Origin: Schlesneria sp.
Lineage (GTDB): Bacteria; Planctomycetota; Planctomycetia; Planctomycetales; Planctomycetaceae
DNA length: 64,000 nucleotides
Assembly: GCA_028291515.1 (NCBI GenBank)
Contig: JAQGHU010000023.1
Location: 1-64,000, forward strand
Reading direction: 5' to 3'
Program-made: the position numbers and the translations under genes
The notes under the pieces: model-generated
Told to the model about the DNA's origin: nothing
The model's input: only the letters and a program-made list of their open reading frames with translations
Database searches by the model: none
Shown: one piece after another, positions 54,456-62,995 of the stretch
How positions within the stretch are numbered: the first letter of the stretch is position 1
How the letters are laid out: every line of letters starts with the position of its first letter

Positions 54456-54541
54456 CGTTATTCCCGCGCAGGCGGGAATCCAGCGAATCGTGGGACGGTG
54501 TCGATCGGGAAGTCTGGATTCCCGCCTGCGCGGGAATGACG
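54456..54541. repeat. REP pair, short copy
   Basis: Inverted CATTCCCGCG-type halves with only about 30 bp between them, between the convergent ends of the cyclase-like gene (54430) and a DUF1501 gene (54579). The interior is shorter than in the other copies. Confidence 0.88.
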
Positions 54542-54578
54542 AGAACCAACCCAAGCGTCCATCGAACAGTCCAGCTCG

Positions 54579-55727
54579 TCAGGACCACAATTCCGTCAGC
54601 TTCTGACAGGGGATCAACGGGAGGTCTGTTTTGTCGATCGTGACTGACAACGATTCCACATTCGCACCACACCAATCGAGCATGGTCGCGGTGATCTCGC
54701 CAGGATCAACAGGTCGATCGATCGGCGTTGATGCCGTCGAGTCGCTCGCACCAATCACTTTGCCACCGGAAACACGGCCACCCGCAACCACAGCAGACCA
54801 GCAATCCGTCCAGTGATCACGACCCAGACGTTCATTCACATTCGGAGTTCGCCCGAACTCACCTGTCGCCACCACGAGCGTATCATCGAGCAACCCGCGC
54901 TGAGCCAGGTCATCCAACAGTCCAGAGAGAGCACGATCAAAATCGGGACACAACTTACTTTGATAGTCGTTCAACGTCGCCGGTCCGCAGTTCGGATCGC
55001 CGTGACAATCCCAAGTCGGTCGCTGATGCAGCGAATCGAACAAGTTCACGGTGACGCAGCGAGTTCCTCGCTCCACCAATTGCCGAGATCGCAGCAGCAT
55101 CCGACCGAAATCAGTATCGCCATACAGCCGACGGATCGACTCAGGTTCCCCTTCGATCTCGGCCGAGATCGCAGCCGGTTCCCAATCACTGCCAAGCAAT
55201 CCTGCTTCCTGACCGCGATAGGCACTCACACCCGTGTTGGACAAAAACGCGGGGACAATCGCGTTGCTGGCAATACCCAGCCGCGTGGCAGACTGACTGG
55301 CCACCACGCTTCCCCAATGAGGAAACTTCACGCCACCGATTGCCAGACGCCCCGTCTGCAACAGCTGCTGCCCAGTTTCATGGATCGGCGCCGCATCGTG
55401 ATTCATCGAGCGGATGATCGCCAACCGATTGGCTCGCTGCGCCAACAGTGGCAGCGTCTCGCTGAAGCGAACTCCGGGAACGGCTGTTTCGATCGACTTA
55501 AAGGGACCGCGCACCGAAGAAGAGGCATCGGGCTTGGGATCAAAAGTTTCAAGCTGACTGGCGCCGCCGGTCATGACGATCAAGATGGCTCGACGATGTG
55601 CGAACGCCGCTGCCGCGCGAACCATCGCCGATTGCGAAAGTCCGACGACGCTCAGTCCACCGACGCGAAGGAAATCGCGACGCGACACACCATCCCCCCG
55701 TTCCAGACCCACTTCGGCTACGGACAT
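54579..55727 (-). CDS. DUF1501 family protein with Tat signal (second)
   Basis: 382 residues from the ATG at 55727, which has AAGGA 7 bp upstream and puts the Tat motif SRRDFLRVGG near residue 15; earlier in-frame ATGs give an untypical N-terminus. DUF1501 landmarks are present: VMTGGASQLETFDPKP, WDCHGDPN, GEFGRTPNVN and GRDHWTDCW. The usual WDTH motif is replaced by TWDCHGDP. No DUF1549 gene lies beside it, which is unusual for this family, so the partner may be elsewhere. Substrate unknown. Confidence 0.9.
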   Translation of the reverse strand: MSVAEVGLERGDGVSRRDFLRVGGLSVVGLSQSAMVRAAAAFAHRRAILIVMTGGASQLETFDPKPDASSSVRGPFKSIETAVPGVRFSETLPLLAQRANRLAIIRSMNHDAAPIHETGQQLLQTGRLAIGGVKFPHWGSVVASQSATRLGIASNAIVPAFLSNTGVSAYRGQEAGLLGSDWEPAAISAEIEGEPESIRRLYGDTDFGRMLLRSRQLVERGTRCVTVNLFDSLHQRPTWDCHGDPNCGPATLNDYQSKLCPDFDRALSGLLDDLAQRGLLDDTLVVATGEFGRTPNVNERLGRDHWTDCWSAVVAGGRVSGGKVIGASDSTASTPIDRPVDPGEITATMLDWCGANVESLSVTIDKTDLPLIPCQKLTELWS

Positions 55728-56006
55728 CTCGCCGTCCTTCTTCCACCATCGCATTTTCCAGACCGCCATGACTCTACCGCCGTTCCAAGCCGAAGGGAAT
55801 CCGCACGCCGACGTTGCCACCTGTTCCAGCAACATCGGCCGCAAATCGCCTCTGCACCCTATCGCTTTGTGTCGCGGGCGCGACGTTGTTTGGTGGCTGG
55901 GCTTCGGTTCCGATTCCGCATATCCTGACAGTTAAACCACGGATACCGTCTGGCGAAGCTGTACCGCCAAACTCATCAAAATGACTTCACCCGCAAGGCC
56001 TCGTTT

Positions 56007-56768
56007 ATGATTCTGGATCTGTTCAAATTGGATGGCCGCGTTGCACTTGTGACGGGAGCCGGCCGCGGCCTGGGCCAATCGATGGCGATCGGACTGGCCG
56101 AAGCGGGTGCCGATATCATCGCGGTCAGCAGCTCCGGCAATTGCGACGAAGTCGAGCCCCTCATTCGCGAAACAGGTCGCCAGTTCTGGTCGATCAAATG
56201 CGACCTGAGTCAGCCTGCGGATCGAGTTGGATTGATCGAGCGCGCCATCGAAAAAGCGGGACGAATCGACATTCTGGTCAACAATGCGGGGATCTCACAC
56301 CGCCATCCTCCCGAAGAGTACCCGATGTCCGAGTGGCATCAACTAATGGAAGTGCATCTGCATGCCTCGTTCGATCTCTGCCAGCAGGTGGCCAAGCCAA
56401 TGCTGGCTCGCGGACGCGGCAAGATCATCAACATCGGCTCGGTGATGACATACCAAGGTGGCTTCAATATACCCGCGTACGCCGCCGCCAAGCATGCCTT
56501 AGCCGGGCTGACGAAGTCGCTGGCAAACGCGTGGAGCAGGCAGGGGATCAACGTGAACTGCATCTGCCCCGGCTACTTTGAAACATCAATGTCACATGTC
56601 CTGCAGGACGATCCCGTCCGCGGGCCCCAGATCCTGGATCGCATCCCCGTCGGCCGTTGGGGTCAACCCGATGAACTCGCGGGACTGTGCGTGTTCCTGG
56701 CTTCAGATGCCTCGAACTACATGCATGGCAGTTGCATCGCGATTGATGGCGGATGGCTTTCGCGGTGA
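56007..56768 (+). CDS. SDR-family oxidoreductase (gluconate/KduD-like)
   Basis: 253 residues with the classical short-chain dehydrogenase set: TGAGRGLG (16-23) for NAD(P), NNAG (92-95), catalytic S145, Y158 and K162 (YAAAK), and PG near the C-terminal (CICPGYFETSM). Overall it most resembles 2-deoxy-D-gluconate 3-dehydrogenase/gluconate 5-dehydrogenase enzymes, but substrate assignment in SDRs by eye is unsafe. AAGG precedes the ATG by about 9 bp. It is convergent with the next gene and apparently stands alone. Confidence 0.93.
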   Translation: MILDLFKLDGRVALVTGAGRGLGQSMAIGLAEAGADIIAVSSSGNCDEVEPLIRETGRQFWSIKCDLSQPADRVGLIERAIEKAGRIDILVNNAGISHRHPPEEYPMSEWHQLMEVHLHASFDLCQQVAKPMLARGRGKIINIGSVMTYQGGFNIPAYAAAKHALAGLTKSLANAWSRQGINVNCICPGYFETSMSHVLQDDPVRGPQILDRIPVGRWGQPDELAGLCVFLASDASNYMHGSCIAIDGGWLSR

Positions 56769-56778
56769 ACTGAGGCCT

Positions 56779-57108
56779 TCATGCGCAGTCGCGTCGCTGC
56801 ATTGCAATTGAACGAAGAATTAACTCACAGTATTGCTGATAGTTGAATAGCAGCTGAATCACTTCTTGGTCAGTCACCCCGGCTCCGTGCGCGATCCGTC
56901 GAATGCGACCGGAGTCAATCAAACTGACTGGTGAGAGCCGTTCTTCTTTTGTCAGAGAATCCAACGTGCCGAATATTCGGTCATACTGGCTTAGCGCCGC
57001 TTTTATTTTTTCGTCGTCTGGCCGGACCCGCAATTCAGCGAGAACTGCGGATTGACCACGAATAACCATGGAACGAAAGTCTGCGATGCTGGGCAGTTGT
57101 TCTGACAT
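56779..57108 (-). CDS. Stand-alone SRP54 M-domain-like protein
   Basis: 109 residues from the ATG at 57108 (GGAG upstream). The C-terminal half, LDSLTKEERLSPVSLIDSG then RIRRIAHGAGVTDQEVIQLL, matches the helix-turn-helix of the Ffh/SRP54 M domain (pattern SMTxxERxxP..., SRxxRIAxGSG, VxxLLxxF) that binds SRP RNA. The N-terminal part is helical. There is no NG GTPase domain. An RNA-binding role is inferred from the matching basic motif; whether it binds 4.5S RNA or something else is unknown. Its 3' end is 10 bp from the convergent SDR gene, and the UvrA paralogue ends 106 bp upstream. Confidence 0.72.
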   Translation of the reverse strand: MSEQLPSIADFRSMVIRGQSAVLAELRVRPDDEKIKAALSQYDRIFGTLDSLTKEERLSPVSLIDSGRIRRIAHGAGVTDQEVIQLLFNYQQYCELILRSIAMQRRDCA

Positions 57109-57213
57109 AGCCACTCCACACGCAACAGCGTTAATTCGCAAAGGGATGAAGACGCCACATCACGATATCCAGCCAGGCTAGATCTCGGCAACTTTCGTTC
57201 TCTGCCAGCCAGT

Positions 57214-59769
57214 TCAAGCAAACGCGGCTCGCAGCGCCTGTCCGGTCAGACTCGCTTCACAATCGGCAATCACCTGCGGCGGTCCTTCCGTAACGATCCG
57301 GCCACCTTTGGCCCCGGCCCCAGGACCGAGATCGATCACCCAATCGGCTGCCGCGACTAGGTCGAGGTGATGTTCGATGACGACAACGGTGTTGCCTGCC
57401 TGAACCAGACCGCGCAGGGCGATGATCATCTGGCCTACGTCTGCGGAATGCAGGCCCGACGTTGGCTCGTCGAGCACAAACAAGGTCGGCAATGACGCGT
57501 CTGACTTCCAGAGTTCGGTCGCCAGCTTCACTCGCTGGGCTTCTCCCCCCGAGAGCGTTGGCGCGGGCTGGCCCAGTTGCAAGTAACCTAGTCCCAACTG
57601 CTGAAAGAGATGCAATGGTCGATAAAGTCTCGAGAGATTTTTGAAGAACTCGGCCCCTTGATCGATCGTCATTTCGAGAACATCGGCTACTGACACGCCT
57701 CGATAAAGGACAGCCAGCGTCTGCGGGTTGAAGCGACGGCCACCGCAATCGGGGCAGCGAATCGGCCATTGGACCAGTTGCTTGCGATCGAGATCGATCG
57801 TGCCTCGACCAGCACATCTGGCACAGCGGCCTTCCGAATGTTGAGGACTGAAACGTCGTGGCGAAAAGCCGCGGATCCGTGACTCTTTCGTCTTCGCAAA
57901 GATCTTGCGGACTTCGTCCCAGAACCCAGAATAGGTGGCGGGAGTCGATCGCTCCGACCGGCCCAGAGGCCGCTGATCGATCTGGATCACGCGCGAGATC
58001 TGATCCACTCCTTCCAGCTTGCTGAACAGGCCGGATGGACCGCATCCAGTTCCGAGGGCGCGACGCAGGGCCGGCACCAGCGTGTGCATGATCAGCGATG
58101 TCTTGCCTGATCCGCTCACGCCCGTCACACAACAGAGACCACCGAGCGGCAAACGGAGCGTGACATCCTGCAGGTTATGCAGCGTCGCCCCGTTCAGCGT
58201 GAGCCACCGCGAAGGCTGCACGTCCGATCGAGTTGGCAGACCCGCGACTCGTCGACGCAATTCGCGGCCCGTGACCGAAGCTTCGTGATTGACCAGTTCT
58301 TGTGGTGAGCAGGACGCGATGAGATGACCGCCCTGCACACCGGCGCCCGGACCGATCTCGATGGTGTGATCCGATTGCCGGATCAGTTGCAGATCGTGTT
58401 CGACGACGAGCAGCGTGTTTCCCTGCTCGCGAAGTTGCTGCAGTATTTTCAACAGTCGTCCGGTATCGCTGGCGTGCAACCCGGCGGTCGGTTCGTCGAT
58501 GACGTAGCAGACACCGGTCAATTGGCTGCCCAAACAGGCGGTCAGTCGAGCACGCTGAAATTCGCCTGCGGATAACGAATCTCCCGCGCGATTGAGCGCC
58601 AGGTAATCGAGTCCCAGGTCGATCAGCACCTGTAGTCGCGATGTCATCTCGGGGACCAGTTGGGCCATGAGTTGAGCGACCTCACCATCGGTCGGCTGCA
58701 ATTCCAAATTGCCCAACCAGGATCGAACTCGCTCGATCGCCTCTGCGGCGGTCATTGCCGTCAGTTGGCCGATTGACGTTCCTTCGATAAACACGGATCG
58801 AGGCAACAGGGCCAACCGTTCCCCATGGCAATCCGGGCAGACTTCTGGAGCTTGTGTTTCATCCGAATCGGCGGGGGTCAAGATTCCCAGACCGTGGCAC
58901 GTCGGGCAGGCTCCGCGTGGACTGTTGAAGCTGAAGTCACCCGGTTCGATCGAGGGAAAGCTGACGTTGCACGTCAGGCAGGCCAATTGGCTGCTATACA
59001 GACAATCACTCCAAGCACCGTCTAACTCTTGACTGAGTATGCACTGGCCTCCGCCAATTTGAAGGGCGAGGTCAATCGATTCCTCGACTCGGCTGCGAAT
59101 CCCTTCTTTGATGACCAGGCGATCCACGACCACTTCGATATCGTGCGGTTTTGTTGGCGAAAGTGCAGGGGGTGAGGAGAGGTCGATCAGTTCTCCGTCG
59201 ACGCGGGCTCGCACAAAGCCGTCTCGGCTGGCCCGAGCCAATGTTTCGGCATGAGCCCCCGCCTGCTTGCGGACAACCGGGGCCAATACCATGACCTTGC
59301 GTCGCTCTTCCAACTTGAGGACTTGCTCGACAATCGCTTCGCGCGACTGGCTGGAAACGGGCTGTCCGCACGTGGGGCAGTGCAGTCGGCCGACTCGGGC
59401 GTAGAGCACTCGCAGGTAGTCATACAGATCGGTCACCGTGGCCAGTGTTGTGCGGCGACGCGGCCCGCGTGATCGCTGTTCGATCCCTAAAGTCGGCGGC
59501 AGTCCGTCTATTAAGTCGACATCGGGCCGGTCCATCTGCTGCAGCAGTTCGCGGGTTCGCGGTGAGACGGTCGCGAGATAGCGGTGTAAACCTTCCGCGT
59601 GGATCGTGTCAAAGGCCAGCGAACTCTTTCCGCTGCCGCTCACTCCCGAAATCGTGGTGAAGAGCCCCAGAGGGATATCCACATCGATTCCCTGCAGGTT
59701 GTGCGTCCGCGCACCGCGAATGCTGATCACTTCAGTTGCAGCAGGAGGAGAGGAAGCGGAACTGGACAA
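57214..59769 (-). CDS. UvrA paralogue, 851 residues
   Basis: Two ABC-type ATPase halves in the UvrA arrangement: Walker A GVSGSGKS (42-49) and, in the second half, GVSGSGKT; LSAGEFQRARL and LSGGEAQRVKL signatures; VIDEPTAGLH and VLDEPTSGLH Walker B. Zinc modules are CPTCGQPV, CPTCHGLG with CPDCHGER, and CARCAGRG with CPDCGGRR. It is about 90 residues shorter than standard UvrA, so it is likely a UvrA2-like paralogue rather than the main damage sensor, though this needs a tree. The start is a TTG at 59769 with GGGA upstream and a stop codon just before, so initiation there is likely but not certain. Confidence 0.9.
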   Translation of the reverse strand: MSSSASSPPAATEVISIRGARTHNLQGIDVDIPLGLFTTISGVSGSGKSSLAFDTIHAEGLHRYLATVSPRTRELLQQMDRPDVDLIDGLPPTLGIEQRSRGPRRRTTLATVTDLYDYLRVLYARVGRLHCPTCGQPVSSQSREAIVEQVLKLEERRKVMVLAPVVRKQAGAHAETLARASRDGFVRARVDGELIDLSSPPALSPTKPHDIEVVVDRLVIKEGIRSRVEESIDLALQIGGGQCILSQELDGAWSDCLYSSQLACLTCNVSFPSIEPGDFSFNSPRGACPTCHGLGILTPADSDETQAPEVCPDCHGERLALLPRSVFIEGTSIGQLTAMTAAEAIERVRSWLGNLELQPTDGEVAQLMAQLVPEMTSRLQVLIDLGLDYLALNRAGDSLSAGEFQRARLTACLGSQLTGVCYVIDEPTAGLHASDTGRLLKILQQLREQGNTLLVVEHDLQLIRQSDHTIEIGPGAGVQGGHLIASCSPQELVNHEASVTGRELRRRVAGLPTRSDVQPSRWLTLNGATLHNLQDVTLRLPLGGLCCVTGVSGSGKTSLIMHTLVPALRRALGTGCGPSGLFSKLEGVDQISRVIQIDQRPLGRSERSTPATYSGFWDEVRKIFAKTKESRIRGFSPRRFSPQHSEGRCARCAGRGTIDLDRKQLVQWPIRCPDCGGRRFNPQTLAVLYRGVSVADVLEMTIDQGAEFFKNLSRLYRPLHLFQQLGLGYLQLGQPAPTLSGGEAQRVKLATELWKSDASLPTLFVLDEPTSGLHSADVGQMIIALRGLVQAGNTVVVIEHHLDLVAAADWVIDLGPGAGAKGGRIVTEGPPQVIADCEASLTGQALRAAFA

Positions 59770-59808
59770 GGATCGTTTCCCAAGGACGAAGCGCTATCTC
59801 GATTTTGA

Positions 59809-59893
59809 TTAACCGCACGGGCATCGCCCTGCGCGTCTTCGCTTCTTTTGCGGACGTAGGAAGAAACGCGCAGGGCGATGCCCGTGCGGTTAA
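59809..59893. repeat. 28-bp inverted repeat of the TTAACCGC family, copy 2
   Basis: Arms 59809-59836 and 59866-59893 are perfectly complementary (TTAACCGCACGGGCATCG...) around a 29-bp spacer. It lies in the divergent promoter gap between the UvrA paralogue and the MotA/ExbB gene and shares its core with 36258-36380. Confidence 0.88.
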
Positions 59894-60004
59894 ACGATTT
59901 GGACGGTACTCTGGTCTCCACTCCATCTCAAGGGTGAGCTAGAATCCATTTGTTGGCTGGCCTGATCATTTGTCTGACTCGTCTCTGAATTCGAGATTTT
60001 CGAT

Positions 60005-60676
60005 ATGTTTTCGATTCCCAAAGAATTGTCGACGGACCTGTTGAGCCGGGTGTCAGCCCTTTCGACCCCAGTGATCGTCGGCGTCGCTATCTTTCACCTG
60101 CTGGCGTTTCTGTACTTGCGAGCGTGGGCGGGGCGCGATCTGCGGCGCATGGCGTCCGACTTTGATTCGTTCACGCGCGAGTTGAAACACCGCAGCCTGC
60201 TTGATCGCGGGACCAATTTGTCGGATCAGATCGAAGCCTTTCTGGCCGACATCCGCGATGTCCTGGACGACCCTGCCAAGAAGTCGGAGCGGCAGGCCTT
60301 GTGGCATCGGATGCGGATCCTGGACGAAGAGCGTCGCTACCTGCAATCGCACTCGTTTGAAACGTGCTACAACGTCTGCCGGTCAATGGTGGAGGCATAT
60401 CCACTCGCCGGCGTGCTGGGAACAGTCCTCGCGATCGGATCGGCATTGCAGGCGGGCCAGACTGATGCTCAGCAGACTTTGTCCGACATCGTCCGCTTTT
60501 TTGGTGAAGCGATCTGGGCGACTTTCGGTGGACTGATGTCCGCGATGATTCTGATGTTCGTCAACAGCATCGTCGAAATCAAGTTTATGCGGCTGGCCGA
60601 GAATCGCCAGCATATTCGTGAGACCATCGCGCGGGCCAAACGAGAACTCTCCCTCGTGGTGGGAGAGGAAACATGA
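60005..60676 (+). CDS. MotA/TolQ/ExbB-type proton channel protein
   Basis: 223 residues: a first membrane segment (about 21-39, TPVIVGVAIFHLLAFLYL), a long cytosolic helical part (SDQIEAFLADIRDVLDD), then two membrane segments (YPLAGVLGTVLAIGSAL and AIWATFGGLMSAMILMFVNSIVE). The order and the PLAGVLGTV...TFGGL pattern match ExbB/TolQ/MotA stator subunits. Its stop overlaps the start of the ExbD-like gene by 4 bp (ATGA), so the two subunits are translationally coupled. The driven partner (TonB, TolA or flagellar parts) is not encoded nearby. Confidence 0.85.
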   Translation: MFSIPKELSTDLLSRVSALSTPVIVGVAIFHLLAFLYLRAWAGRDLRRMASDFDSFTRELKHRSLLDRGTNLSDQIEAFLADIRDVLDDPAKKSERQALWHRMRILDEERRYLQSHSFETCYNVCRSMVEAYPLAGVLGTVLAIGSALQAGQTDAQQTLSDIVRFFGEAIWATFGGLMSAMILMFVNSIVEIKFMRLAENRQHIRETIARAKRELSLVVGEET

Positions 60677-61449
60677 TGACCCGACGAAAACTCACGCTGC
60701 AGCTCACCCCGTTACTCGACTTGCTGCTGATCGTGATCTTCGCTCAATACATGGAAGTGAAGTTGGTCGCCAACAAAGAGATGACGCGCGCCAAGTCCGA
60801 AGTGGAGCAGTCGCAAACCGATCTCAAGTCGGTCCAGGAGCAATTGGCGGCCCTGCAAAAACAACTGAGCATGCTGGATCTGCAACGCCACGAAACGGAA
60901 AACAAAGACTATTCCACTCGTGAACAACTGGGTCAGTTGTTTGGGGAACTGTTCCGCATCCCGGAAGCGACAATCCAAAAGATCGTGAATCGTCGCAGTT
61001 CCGACGAAGCGGTCCTATCAGCAGCCGAGATCGCTGCGTTGAAGGGTGAGTTCAAAACCCTTTCGACTGCGCGCGCGGACCAGATCGTCGATCATCTGCT
61101 GACTTTTACGGAGATGAAGAAACGATTCGACGTTTGGGAACTGTATGTGCAGCAAGACAACTCGCTGGTCATTAGCGCCGGTGGGACCAAGAAGCGGTTG
61201 CAGCCAGACGATATTGAAACGCCCGAATTGTTCGTCGACGAATTCTTCAAACTCTACAAATCGTTTCCGCAAACCAAGAGTGTTGTCCTGATCCTAGTCA
61301 GTTATGGCGATTCGCAATTGCGATATCGCTGGGCCGTGACGCGAGGTTTGCCGATCGTGGCGGAAAAGATGCGACTCGACAGCAACGGGACCATAAAATT
61401 TGAATATGCGGTGCTCGGCTTCCGGCCCGATGCGGCCCAACGACCATAA
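60673..61449 (+). CDS. ExbD/TolR-like stator protein with coiled coil
   Basis: 258 residues. A short cytosolic start is followed by one membrane helix carrying the stator acid: LTPLLDLLLIVIFAQYM (D16 in TPLLD). A coiled coil (about 35-75) comes next, then a ~150-residue periplasmic domain not recognised by name (LVSYGDSQLRYRWAV near its end). The design matches ExbD/TolR plus an added coiled coil. Overlaps the ExbB-like gene by 4 bp. A third gene with an ExbD-like periplasmic part follows after 40 bp. Confidence 0.83.
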   Translation: MMTRRKLTLQLTPLLDLLLIVIFAQYMEVKLVANKEMTRAKSEVEQSQTDLKSVQEQLAALQKQLSMLDLQRHETENKDYSTREQLGQLFGELFRIPEATIQKIVNRRSSDEAVLSAAEIAALKGEFKTLSTARADQIVDHLLTFTEMKKRFDVWELYVQQDNSLVISAGGTKKRLQPDDIETPELFVDEFFKLYKSFPQTKSVVLILVSYGDSQLRYRWAVTRGLPIVAEKMRLDSNGTIKFEYAVLGFRPDAAQRP

Positions 61450-61489
61450 GTGAAATAAACACGACCACTGACAGGTCAGGAGATCTCCA

Positions 61490-61984
61490 ATGAGCCAGAA
61501 CGCAGCACGACTGTTCAATACGCGAAATATGATGGGAGTCGTCCTGATCGCCGGGATCGCGGCGGGTGTTTACCTCGGCGATTTCATGAAGGGACCTGGC
61601 TGGGGCGGCTCGTCTAAGGGACCCGGCAACTCGACCAGCACCAGCACAGGTAAAGACGGCACTGCCGACAAGAAACCCGTGACCGATAAGACGGAAGTGG
61701 CACCTGAAAAGATTGCGGCGCTGCCCCAAACACCAGTCGTCAAAGTCGTGATCGCCGACCGTTCCTATTTCTTGCGTTCGGCGGAGGGGGACCAACCCAT
61801 TGAATTGGATCAAGTTGTGGCCCAGGCGACTGCTGCCAAGGGAGACGTCGACGGGATCCGGATCCGCGTCTATCGCAAGTTGTCATCACGGACTGCTGCT
61901 GAAATCGCCTTGCGAGATGCATTGGCAGCGGCAGGCGTGGGCGATGACCAAACCGTCTGGGTTCCGAATCCCGTTGATGATTGA
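61490..61984 (+). CDS. Membrane-anchored protein with ExbD-like periplasmic domain
   Basis: 164 residues with one N-terminal membrane segment (MMGVVLIAGIAAGVYLG, about 14-30), a low-complexity linker rich in Gly/Ser/Thr/Lys (about 33-70), and a small beta-alpha domain. That domain reads VVKVVIADRSYFLRSAEGDQ, IRIRVYRKLSSRTAAEIALR and AAAGVGDDQTVWVPN, resembling the C-terminal domain of ExbD/TolR. Third gene of the stator module, 40 bp after the second. Function probably linked to the same complex. Confidence 0.75.
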   Translation: MSQNAARLFNTRNMMGVVLIAGIAAGVYLGDFMKGPGWGGSSKGPGNSTSTSTGKDGTADKKPVTDKTEVAPEKIAALPQTPVVKVVIADRSYFLRSAEGDQPIELDQVVAQATAAKGDVDGIRIRVYRKLSSRTAAEIALRDALAAAGVGDDQTVWVPNPVDD

Positions 61985-61987
61985 CTG

Positions 61988-62008
61988 CCAATCTCGCCAA
62001 GAGATTGG
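61988..62008. repeat. 21-bp hairpin repeat, copy 4
   Basis: Arms CCAATCTC / GAGATTGG around GCCAA, only 3 bp after the stop codon of the stator-associated gene, and before a small open frame starting at 62020. Confidence 0.8.
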
Positions 62009-62019
62009 GCGAAGTCGAT

Positions 62020-62184
62020 ATGCGATCAAAGGCCGATAACGCTCGACAGCGATTGTTTCAATTGCGGGACTTGTCGCACGGCTTCACGGCAAAAAGCGTC
62101 GATCTCGAATCGCCAACCTGGGAATTGCGATTACATCTTCACCGCGATCGTCGAATCGACGATGTTGAGCCGGAAAGCAAATGA
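62020..62184 (+). CDS. Small hypothetical protein
   Basis: A 54-residue frame (MRSKADNARQRLFQLRDLSH, ending in DDVEPESK) fills most of the gap between the stator genes and the convergent phosphatase. It is basic at the start and has no membrane segment. No clear ribosome-binding site and no known family; it may be spurious. Confidence 0.35.
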   Translation: MRSKADNARQRLFQLRDLSHGFTAKSVDLESPTWELRLHLHRDRRIDDVEPESK

Positions 62185-62186
62185 AA

Positions 62187-62834
62187 TCACTCAGCGGTAT
62201 CGAGATCATATCGCTTTTGTGAAGCGATTGTTCTGAGCGGTCTGCAGGCGACGATGCCGATATCGTCCCAGAGATCCCCTGAAGGAAGACGCACCATTTC
62301 GACGAGAGTCCTCACCAGGACCGCGAAGTCGATCCATAGGATTTCTTTCAAGAGCTTGTCACGTCGCACGTAGTTGCAGAATCCATCGGTGGCGACAAGC
62401 AGCAGGCCTGACGAAGGATCATGTGAGAAACCGACGGGAACGGCACCTCCAGACCCCAGCAGAGGTTTCTGAACCTGGTTCTTGGTGAGATTACTCAGGC
62501 CATCTTCGATGAGCCATGCCTGGCTGTCTCCAACGCTGGCACCCGCGATCCCATTTGCCGATATCGCAGCGACCACGCAAGTCGATTCGCCAACGCCGAC
62601 TCGGTGATCGATCTGACGCAGCAGGCGACTCCATGCTTCGGCATCATGCTCCATCGATGCGGAGGCCGTTATTTCTCGAATCACGGTCTCGGCGGCCTGA
62701 TCCCCTCCGCCCGATCCTCCCGCTCCATCGGCGACCGCGATGACAACACCGTCGTCAAATTCGATGACCTTCACGCGATCCTGGCCTTGGCGACCGGATG
62801 CAACCGTAACGGCGCTCGCTTCGAATCCTGGCAT
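62187..62834 (-). CDS. PP2C-family Ser/Thr phosphatase
   Basis: 215 residues with the PP2C set: VVIAVADGAGGSGGG, then CVVAAISANGIAGASVGDSQAWLIEDG (in pieces), LLLVATDGFCNYV and a late DDIGIVAC that supplies the final metal acid. It dephosphorylates Ser/Thr residues and could oppose kinases such as the one at 34638-36086, but that link is inference. The ATG at 62834 is used; a GTG two codons earlier is possible. Slightly shorter than usual (about 240). Convergent with the stator operon. Confidence 0.87.
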   Translation of the reverse strand: MPGFEASAVTVASGRQGQDRVKVIEFDDGVVIAVADGAGGSGGGDQAAETVIREITASASMEHDAEAWSRLLRQIDHRVGVGESTCVVAAISANGIAGASVGDSQAWLIEDGLSNLTKNQVQKPLLGSGGAVPVGFSHDPSSGLLLVATDGFCNYVRRDKLLKEILWIDFAVLVRTLVEMVRLPSGDLWDDIGIVACRPLRTIASQKRYDLDTAE

Positions 62835-62995
62835 GCGCACATTGTAACGAGGTGCCGTTACGCGAATAGTTCCGAGTTCGGCGACCCGGAGAACTCATAA
62901 GTCCTCTCGAATACCCGTTGCGGTGCTGACCGTATCCAACCGGACTTCGGCTTGTAGTCGCTCGTTCGAGTCTTGGCTACGAAACGCGTGGTTCA

